NCBI GenBank assembly: GCA_026874595.1
Contig: CM049316.1
Span: 72,943,176 to 73,007,175, forward strand
DNA from: Sipunculus nudus
Lineage: Eukaryota > Annelida > Sipuncula > Golfingiida > Sipunculidae
Reading direction: 5' to 3'
DNA length: 64,000 nt
Under the pieces are notes generated by a model. The model was given only the letters and a program-made list of their open reading frames with translations. It was not told where the DNA came from and ran no database searches. Positions 24,813-32,030 of the stretch are shown in pieces (position 1 is the first letter of the stretch; each line of letters begins with the position of its first letter). The position numbers and the translations under genes were made by a program.

Positions 24813-25766
24813 ATGTCTTATTCTTGATTGTACAGTATAGACTTGTTTCTGTGAAGGGCTTCTGTTGGTTTTGTCAGGAGAAAGCTGCAATCTTGCTATT
24901 GGCAGGTTGTACCTCTTGCTTGTACAAGAAATAACTTCCAGCCAGTAGATAGGGATTTCTGTTCTCTTGCATTTTGATGATGTGCATTCAGTGTGAACAT
25001 TTTGAGCATTCCCAAACAAATTTTGAGCATAATATAAACTAGAAACCAGCATTGGTTTTACACTGAAATCCAGGAGTGTGTTTCTATATAGTGTCCTTGA
25101 CCACGAGTCATTTGCTCTTACTATAAGTTAACTTCCTGTTGGGAGAGGGCTGGCTTCTAACTATTAAGGGGTCTGTTTTTTGCCGTTACATGAGTTCACT
25201 TCTGGCAAGTAGAGAGGAATTTATCCTGGAAAGTATAAAATTGATGCTTTTCACAGTAGTTATCTTCCTGTTGGAAGAGGGCTGGCTTCTAGCTATTAAG
25301 GGGTCTGTTTTTTGCCGTTGCAGGAGTTCACTTCTGGCTAGTAGAGAGGAATTTATCCAGGAAAGTATAAAATTTATGCTGTTTAAGTATCACCGTTAAA
25401 CTTTGAGCCCAAGCGCAAAAATGACAAAACACAAATTAGAAGTAAACTTTGTTGTAAATAAGAATACACAAGTCTCATATCGATACGACTATCAGGATGA
25501 GGCTTATTTTGTGATAAGAAAGGTTTAACAGTGTTTCCTTGAACAGAATAATTAAGAATTTTTAGATGTCTCAAGTATAGACTTGTTTCTGTGAAGAGCT
25601 TCTGTTGTTTTTTTTTTCAGGAGACAGCTACAATCTTGCTATTGGCAAATTGTACCTCCTGCATGTACAAGAAATAACTTCCAGTCAGTACAGAGGGATT
25701 TCTGTTCTCTATAATTTTGATGATGTGCATGCAGTGTGAACATTTGGAGTTTACCCAAACAAAATG
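24813..25766. repeat. Decaying right edge of array I
   Basis: The last full unit (24813-25564, 752 bp) and the partial 32nd unit (from 25565) carry many more substitutions and small indels than the interior. Examples are TAAGTTAACTTCC, CTAACTATTAAGGGG, CACAGTAGTTATC and GTTGTTTTTTTTTTCAGG in place of GTTGGTTTTGTCAGG. Recognisable homology ends after GTGTGAACATTTGGAGTTTACCCAAACAAAATGA near 25766. Divergent edge units are typical of satellite arrays homogenised mainly in their interior. Confidence 0.85.
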
Positions 25767-26317
25767 ATGTTCTGCCGCAGCAGGTTTGTCTGTCATAAAA
25801 GTGTAGCCCTTTTGAGTTACAGCTTGACTGAAATGATAATTTATTCAGTGTCCATGTATAATACCAATCAAATTGAATCAATGATAACGAAATATTAGAC
25901 CAAAATGATATTATAAGCAATAACTGTGAGTAAATATCTAGATTAGATAATATTTGATAATTAAAGTAGGTGGTCAGAATGCCAGCTGCCTCCACGTGGC
26001 TCTGACTGGGCAACAGGAACTTTCTGTTACACTTCTCAGGTTATATTAATGTGTACATCAACATTTGTACACGTTGAGTGCTGGTTATATTGATATGTGT
26101 ACAGAAGGTACCTGGCTAAAGTTGGCACGTTATACCTGTAGACAGGGCATGGTGAAACAATGGGGCTGTGGGTCATGGCGCTCAGCTGAAATTAAATATG
26201 AGAATATTTGTACAACGTACAATCCAATAAATGATTCTGACTGTTCCAAACCTTGATCAGGATCCTCATTCAGACTGTAAGCTGACATATAACTGAACGC
26301 CTTCTTCCCTGTAACCA

Positions 26318-26330
26318 TGACCTTTGACCT
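26318..26330. promoter_or_regulatory. DR1-type nuclear-receptor-like motif
   Basis: TGACCTTTGACCT is the complement of AGGTCA-A-AGGTCA, a direct repeat with one-base spacing, the layout bound by RXR heterodimers and HNF4-type receptors. Only the sequence match is seen. No promoter or gene is identified nearby, and such motifs can be carried by dispersed repeats. Confidence 0.35.
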
Positions 26331-26378
26331 CATGACTCAAGAAAGGAGTCTCAAAATACAGGAATAACACGTCAAAAA

Positions 26379-26590
26379 TAGAAAAAATACAGGTGGCACC
26401 ACCTATCTTCAGGAACTAAAGACACTACTCACAATTAATAAACAGACCATGTTTCAGTATATCAGATGAAACCGCAGCTGATATACGTTTTCAACTTCTG
26501 TCATTTCATGGTCTGAAAAACAGGGGGAAAATGTAAAAACTAGAAAAAAATGCACCTGGCAACACCAATTTTCGGGAACTGACAACCCTA
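26379..26590. repeat. Diverged local duplication, offset ~162 bp
   Basis: TAGAAAAAATACAGGTGGCA with following ACCACCTATCTTCAGGAACT (from 26379) is echoed from 26541 by TAGAAAAAAATGCACCTGGC with AACACCAATTTTCGGGAACT. Several substitutions separate them, so this is an old duplication. The first copy also holds the small inverted repeat AGGTGG-CA-CCACCT. Confidence 0.65.
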
Positions 26591-26722
26591 GCAATGTCAA
26601 CATTATAGCCAAGATTCAGAGCAATAAATGCATGGATTGTTAAGATACTGGAGGTTTTGTATATAGGTTTTTTTTAATTATTCCGGGGGGTATACTTACG
26701 AGCCCCATAGCTCAAAGCATAT

Positions 26723-26737
26723 AGGTCATAGTGACCT
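26723..26737. promoter_or_regulatory. Perfect AGGTCA-TAG-TGACCT palindrome (oestrogen-response-element-like)
   Basis: Both half-sites are perfect, spaced by three bases, and one more flanking base pair (T26722/A26738) extends the symmetry. AGGTCAnnnTGACCT is the established consensus for vertebrate oestrogen receptor dimers; other steroid/orphan receptors use the same half-site. There is no adjacent gene to give it meaning, and it may belong to a dispersed repeat. Confidence 0.45.
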
Positions 26738-26830
26738 AATATCAGGTTTCCAAGGAGATTTTGTATCGAGCTCCAAGGGATATTCAGTTACAGGTTCCAG
26801 GCCATTTGTGTCAAAATGTGTCAGTCTAAC

Positions 26831-26864
26831 AGACTGACTGACAGACAAACAGACGGACGGACGG
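26831..26864. repeat. GACT/GACA/GACG tetranucleotide microsatellite
   Basis: A run of GACTGACTGACAGACAAACA followed by GACGGACGGACGG; an imperfect tetranucleotide microsatellite. Confidence 0.85.
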
Positions 26865-27187
26865 AAGACCCGTGAATCTGACCGATCACGAAAGCTCAGT
26901 TGACTTAGTCAGCTGATCTAAAAAGTCTCTATAGCTTCAACAAATCTAATGATCAGTAAAAAAAAGATTTTTTCAGATTTTTACAAAAGTGCATCATGTT
27001 CGAGCCCATAATTACAAAAAAATATACATATATACTATCCTAATTTCTGGTATACATATACATAGGAAATATATAGAGGTCTGGTTATATTAAATATGAT
27101 CAATATCATCAGTGGTTTTTATATAAGTTAGTCTCGAAGTGAAATGTTTTTTTTTTAACGGGAAACAGCAGTTTTTTGTGTTTTAGT

Positions 27188-27294
27188 TTATACAGCTACA
27201 GGTGACTCTATGTTAGTGTGTACCACTACAGGTGTGTATTAGAGTGTACCACCACAGTTGTTAGTGTGTTAGTGTGTACCACTACAGGTGTGAT
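27188..27294. repeat. Isolated cluster of array II minisatellite units
   Basis: About three to four degenerate units of the 30-bp minisatellite, including TACAGCTACAGGTGA, TTAGTGTGTACCACTACAGG, GTACCACCACAG and GTTAGTGTGTTAGTGTGTAC. It lies about 4.8 kb from the main array. It shares the special features of that array's first unit (CCACCACAG, the doubled TTAGTGTG, TACAGCTACAGG), so it is related to the edge of the array, not to a random interior unit. Confidence 0.88.
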
Positions 27295-27312
27295 TGACTG
27301 CACACCAAACGC

Positions 27313-27974
27313 GCGAGGACTTTTTCTTTTTGTGAGGACTTACACATGGGTCCTCGCTAACGAAAAGAATTGTTAAAGCATTTAAAAAGCCGGCAAAACT
27401 ATGCTGGGAAAGTTTCTTGTAAGTCCTCAGAAAAAACGTTTTGCTTGAAATTTGATTTGTGTGTATGTGACAGCTCCATCTTTTGCTCGATAATATGTTT
27501 AAATTGGTTAACCATCCTGTTTAGCGGTATCAAATCTTATTTCGATGGTGAGAAGTTAGAACCTTATATTACCAGGAGAAAAACAGAAAACAAAACAAAA
27601 AATAATATTAAAGATTTTCATATCTACATGATAGGTATACCCTCTGATCTGTCAAGAAAAACTGAGAACAGCTCGGTTCTAAAGTTTATAATAGACACAA
27701 AACGTTACACATGATAAAAATGATTAATCTTCCCATATATGTAAATAAATGTTTATCGTTTATATTTTTTTGCTTCGCACTTATTGTATCGAGAGAGCAT
27801 GTAACATCATTATATTATTCATTGATTGCTTTCTAATCGTATTGCTTGTATCTTGTTTCATTTTGGTGAAGATTATGAATTTACATAAATTACAACATTA
27901 ATCTAAACATATTATATCTTCACATACTTTATGTACTTTTACTTGTACCATGATGTCTTACATAATGTTGTGTT

Positions 27975-28031
<57 letters not shown>

Positions 28032-28170
28032 GAAAGCATGTACATTAGCCTGATTGGCTACTTTTGTAATCCTGTTATAAATAAATATGTTTAACACAAG
28101 CGTGCTTGATATGCTGATTAGTAGGTCCTCTCTATGACACGAAGACATGACATAAACTGAAAGTCCTCGC
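27313..28170. other. Segment bounded by 11-bp inverted repeats; possible small DNA element
   Basis: GCGAGGACTTT (27313-27323) is matched in inverted orientation by AAAGTCCTCGC (28160-28170), with weaker similarity continuing inward. Further GTCCTCGC/GAGGAC copies lie at 27350, around 28176-28183 and in 28250-28340. Inside are a (TA)25 tract and a 114-codon open stretch on the + strand (27370-27714) that has no ATG at its start and resembles no protein I know. No clear target-site duplication was identified. It could be a non-autonomous terminal-inverted-repeat element or chance clustering of a GAGGAC motif. Confidence 0.35.
27978..28028. repeat. (TA)~25 microsatellite
   Basis: An uninterrupted alternating TA run of about 51 bp. 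Such tracts extrude cruciforms easily and are length-polymorphic. Confidence 0.97.
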
Positions 28171-29709
28171 AGGTTGTCCTCGCAAGTTATGCGCTGACTT
28201 AACATATCGTTCTCATGTCTAACCAGCCTTTTTCTTTGAAAAAAGAAGTGTGCGAGGAAACATGCGTACCCTTAGTGTTGAGGACCTCAAGAGCTCTTCT
28301 TGCTAACTCTAGCAGAACTGTTCGTCCTCCGAAGTATAGTGTGAAAGCGAGGTCTTCTCTTATACGGATATACGCGTGGGTGTGGGTGTTTGCAAATTAT
28401 TAATCCATTAAAACAGTGTTAATTGTTTCTTTCCATGAAGAGACAATGCAAGAAAAATTAAAATAAAGTATTTCTGTGAATGAAAAATGTGATATATTTA
28501 TTTTGCAAATAAAAATAATATACAATATCTCCTGTTATAATTAGTAGCTATCCAATACAGGACATATTTTTGTTGTTGTTAAAACAGATAAAATTAATAC
28601 AAATCCAACTGAATCCTTGGCAGCTCTTCTATTCTTGACTGCTGAAAACAAGAAAAAGCAATGAAAATGAAAACTGAAGAGTTAAACGTCCATACTGCCG
28701 AAATGCAAGCGAAGCCGCGTTCGTGTTAGACAGAGACCTGACCTCTGGATAACGGAGACGCCACTTGTCATTCCTAGAATGGCAGGTGGCCTGAGGACAT
28801 CTTCAAGTCTGATAATGGCTTAAATTAGATTAGAGCCGTCTTAAAGAAGCAAGGCGACCGGTCAGCCTGTGTCCGGGAATTATAAAATAACAAGAGGTCC
28901 GGCCCATCACGGATTAAATTGTAATTTCCCCTTCTTGTATCTGAAATTTGAAATATGAAAAATAATGTTAAAACTAGAGGCCCGGTTTTTAATGAGTCTG
29001 AATTGGTAAGTAAACAGATAAAATATTCCGTAGCGGGTAAGGAACTTGTATATAATATTTATTTTCTGGGGTTATGGGATAATGCTGTCAATTTTTCCCC
29101 GCCTGCCGCACGTTTGTGCATGTGATGGTGCAACTTTACACGGGCGCGATGGAAATATAAGTGGAAACGTGTTAATCCGAAGCCAAAGTTGAATTGTTTT
29201 GACCCCAAAGAAAGCAATTCTAGCTGTAAAAGGCATGAGATGGTACTCTTTTTTTATATCCTGAAGGAGCCGGAGAATGAATGAAAGATTGGGCCGTTTT
29301 GGGTCCGAATACCTAAACTGCAGTTTAAAAAAATCACAGGGACCTTATTAACCCGTGCCAGCTTAGGAAACGGTCATTAAAATATTGTCGGTTATCCATA
29401 TTATCCTACTTTTCGGATGGCCCAGAAACCCGCAATTATACGGGTATTTATAAAATATTATGCCAATTTTTATGTCATTATTTAATACATATATTTATAT
29501 GTCTAAAACGCAGAGCACTGGAGAATTGCGGAGAATTAATGGACAATTTGCGGAGTTTAAATATCATGCAACTGTTAGTGATGGATTCGAATGAGTGTAT
29601 TGGTCGAAAAATGGTGATAGATTTTTTATTTATCATCAAATGTAAGCAAAAGTAGAATTAATTTATTATATTATATATTTTCTAAAGAGCATGTAAATTT
29701 TATATACCT
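28171..29709. other. Unique spacer, no gene seen
   Basis: No long open frame with recognisable content. From about 28690 to 29400 the sequence is more balanced in base composition than the flanks, not tandemly repetitive, and contains a strong short hairpin at 28760-28790 and a donor-like GGTAAGTAAACAG at about 29005. It might be a non-coding exon, an old element or regulatory DNA. I can support none of these further. Confidence 0.55.
28760..28790 (+). other. 14-bp stem, 3-nt loop hairpin
   Basis: Arms 28760-28773 (GCCACTTGTCATTC) and 28777-28790 (GAATGGCAGGTGGC) pair along all 14 positions, with 12 Watson-Crick and two T/G positions; the loop is CTA. In a + strand transcript the two exceptions are U-G wobbles, while on the other strand they would be A-C mismatches. 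No T-tract or other terminator context follows, and it is too short for a canonical miRNA precursor. Confidence 0.6.
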
Positions 29710-30270
29710 GCAGTTGTCTGCGAGCACATTTTGTTATAGATCAGTTGTGAAATTTTTGTCTAAGTGCAGTTGCCTATGAAAACTTGTGGTCTACGAGCAG
29801 GTTTCTACGTGCTCCAGTTTTCTAAAGCAGTTGTCTACGTGCACATGTTGTCTACGAGTAGTTGTCTATGTGTACATGTTGTTTAAGAGGAGCTGTCTAT
29901 GTGCAGTTGTTCTCTAAAGGAAGCTGCCTATGTGCAGTTGTTGCTCCAGTTTTCTAAAGCAGTTGTCTACGTGCACATGTTGTCTACGAGGAGTTGTCTT
30001 TGTACACTAGTTGGCAAATGACATTTGTCTATGTGCAATTGTTGTTCTCATTTAAAGTATTCTACGTGCACAAGATGTCTAAGAGCAGTTGTCTACGTGC
30101 ACAAGTTGTCTAAGAGCAGTTGTCTATGTGCATTTGTTGTTTTTAAGATGGGATTGTCCATATGCACAAGTTGACTACAAGCAGTTGTCTATCTGCACAA
30201 GTGGTCCAAGAGCCTTTGCCTTTGAGCAAAAGCTGTCTCATGGCAGTTATCTATGTGTACCTGTGTGTTG
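29710..30270. repeat. Degenerate ~31-bp minisatellite
   Basis: Recurring blocks CAGTTGTCTACGTGCACAAG and TTGTCTAAGAG alternate; the clearest copies are exactly 31 bp apart (CAGTT at 30086 and 30117). Many copies are strongly diverged, and one 60-70 bp stretch (TGCTCCAGTTTTCTAAAGCA...GTTGTCTACGAG) occurs twice, near 29810 and 29942. It is not related in sequence to the 30-bp minisatellite downstream. Confidence 0.8.
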
Positions 30271-30351
30271 AAAAGTCTGGAAAAGTTGTGTAAGGAAGGC
30301 CATCTTGCAGGTATACAATAGGTAGTGGCCCTGCTGAGCATGTTGTGGGTG

Positions 30352-32030
30352 TAGAAATCCTGTGTTTATTAGAGCAGATTCCTGTGGAGCACTTTTTTTA
30401 AATTTCAAATTGGTGTCATACTTTCTGCTGAAGAAGTTGGGCCCTGTGCTTTGCAATGCCAGCTGGTATGTGCCAGAGGGTTGCTTTAGTGCAAAAACCA
30501 GGTGTGTGGGTTTGAAATTCTGGAAATGTGGGGCACAGAAAGGTCAATTTGCCACGCGTTAAATATGCCGCTCTCCGACAAAACTCTTTAAGGATCGGAG
30601 CAGGGTAAAAAGGCTCGTGTCGGTTCATGTTGCCTTTGATTGTAATAATATGGCGGGTGAACCCAACCCTTGTGTTGATATTTTTGTCAATTATCAGCAT
30701 TAAAAGCAATATTCTGAATATTAGTTGAAAATATAAATATAAAGACCTGAATCTGTTTATTGAATAAAATATTTATTTTCAATGAATTGTATGTTATTTT
30801 GTTGTTTTTTCGGTAAATAAAAGACACAACTATGTGGACATATGCAGTATTTAGATGTGTCAATATGTTAATTAAGAATATATTTTAAAAAATTGGGGGA
30901 TGGGGGTGGTTGTTTGCCCTAACTTTCAGGCTTCCATCGGTATCCCGGCCTCCGGCTAGGGTACAATGGCCGCCAGGCTTTTTTATTAAGATATTTCAAG
31001 CTGTGATTGTCTGAAATCGGCCCTTGTCATTTTTAAGAAATTGTCAACTGTCAGTCGAGCTCAACAAATGGCTCGGTTCACTACTGGGGTCATTCTTCCC
31101 AGGAAATCGAAAGAGCGTGTCCAATGCCAAATCAGGACAGAATTGGTTTCTTTTGGGGCAAAATATTAAACCAAGCCAGGGTTTAGCATACCTCGCCATG
31201 AAATTATATCCCGAGGCAGTCAAACACGCCGACATTATTCAACACGTGCGGCAATTTTCTGGCAAGACACATAGACTATATAATATCATTAAATCCATCC
31301 CTCAGAAAATTACGCTTTGAACGCGCAAAAGGTGGAACATCGGACGCAAAACATCATTTTAATCAACCTTTTTTTTCAGGCCGGCAGTGCTTAAAAATTA
31401 AGAAATTATGATTTCTTTATGAAATATCTGAAAATGGCGTGGAAAAATTAACTGGCTTCAGGAAAAAAAACTTCCCCAATATCCAACAACATCCGATTTA
31501 GACAAAAATTTGCTCCGTCACGCTCAACACGTATATTAATATATACCGCCGTTTCCCTCCAAGCCCGCGTGCCAGACCACACAACAACAAAAATACCCCG
31601 CGGCTCCTGCAACGCCCCAAAATCAAAATAAAATTAAAAAAAAAATACCTCCCTCCCCCTCGAAATAGCCACAAAACATTTATATACTTACATTTTTACT
31701 TACCCCCGCCCCAGAAAAACAATACTACAACAAAATTCACGCCCCATCCACGCCCTGACCTCTTATTTTTCAGCCCCCCCACCAAAAAAAAAAAAAATTC
31801 CCGATTGCCCCCCTAAAGAAAACACAAAAACATTTACTATATATTAAATTTTTCTCATATGCATAGATACATAATGGCCGCAAAAATATAATAAACTTTT
31901 TTTACACGCTCGCTCACCTGTCCTCATGCCTGCACATTTGTTTCAAAATTTAAAAAAAAAACGCACAAAGGGAAAATAAATGTATTTATTTCTGTTTCAC
32001 AAATTCCCTCTTGGTTGCCTTCCTTTCTCC
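30352..32030. repeat. 1.68-kb module, copy 1 (bounded on the left by unique DNA)
   Basis: First of five nearly identical non-repetitive modules, running from TAGAAATCCTGTG to TTCCTTTCTCC. Its left half is mixed sequence with short open frames on both strands. Its right half (from about 31380) is markedly rich in A and C on the + strand, with C7 and A14 homopolymers. A 98-codon frame at 31024-31320 is intact in all five copies but starts at a TTG immediately after an in-frame stop and shows no known domain. A 97-codon minus frame (30416-30709) is likewise unrecognised. Only this copy has unique sequence (GAGCATGTTGTGGGTG) on its left, so it marks the ancestral left boundary. It has a T8 where the others have T9 before CAGGCCGGCAG. 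Confidence 0.95.

Larger units (their letters stand above)
1..25766. repeat. Array I: long satellite, 764-bp basic unit, 31 units plus a decayed last unit
   Basis: Units were anchored on the recurring block ATGTCTTATTCTTGATTGTA (or ATGTTTTATTC...). Starts: 1, 1033, 1761, 2774, 3806, 4567, 5331, 6228, 6992, 7753, 8517, 9414, 10178, 11210, 11938, 12949, 13982, 14742, 15504, 16274, 17038, 17937, 18837, 19601, 20365, 21129, 21893, 22657, 23421, 24047, 24813 and 25565 (partial). All units are in the same orientation. Each has a roughly 310-bp leader, a block of 1-4 copies of a 135-bp sub-repeat, and a roughly 250-bp tail ending near TTTTATAG. Units of 728 bp (1033, 11210) lack about 36 bp in the tail (the AATACACAAGTCTG...CAGG segment). 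The array is open at the left window edge and decays on the right. No protein domain, RNA gene or transposase is visible. This is satellite-type tandem DNA; whether it is transcribed cannot be told from sequence. Confidence 0.97.
25767..27187. other. AT-rich unique spacer, no gene seen
   Basis: The only long open frames here are short and unrecognised; none has a convincing initiation context or domain. The stretch contains a diverged local duplication (26379-26590), two AGGTCA-type direct/inverted motifs (26318, 26723), a GACT/GACG microsatellite (26831-26864) and A/T-rich runs around 26950-27060. Part of 26690-26870 (GGGGGG TATACTTACGAGCC through the GACGGACGG tract) reads like a dispersed repeat, but I cannot identify a family. 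Confidence 0.7.

Noticed and set aside
27370-27714. 114-codon + strand frame as a gene
   Set aside because: It starts at TTG directly after a stop, has no recognised domain, is A/T-rich and biased to common AT codons, and has no splice or promoter context.
27939-28205. 88-codon minus frame with an Ile-Tyr repeat
   Set aside because: The repeat is a translation of the (TA)n microsatellite.
28215-28403. 62-codon ATG-initiated + strand frame
   Set aside because: Short, no domain, and overlaps the cluster of GAGGAC motifs; no supporting signals.
30590-30700. tRNA or small structured RNA in the module
   Set aside because: CTCCGA/TCGGAG arms pair over only 6 bp, and no B-box or cloverleaf could be drawn.
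30352-32030. Module as a transposon inserted five times
   Set aside because: Copies 2-5 share one identical left junction and travel with ordered array sequence. No terminal repeats or target duplications are visible, so segmental tandem duplication explains them better.
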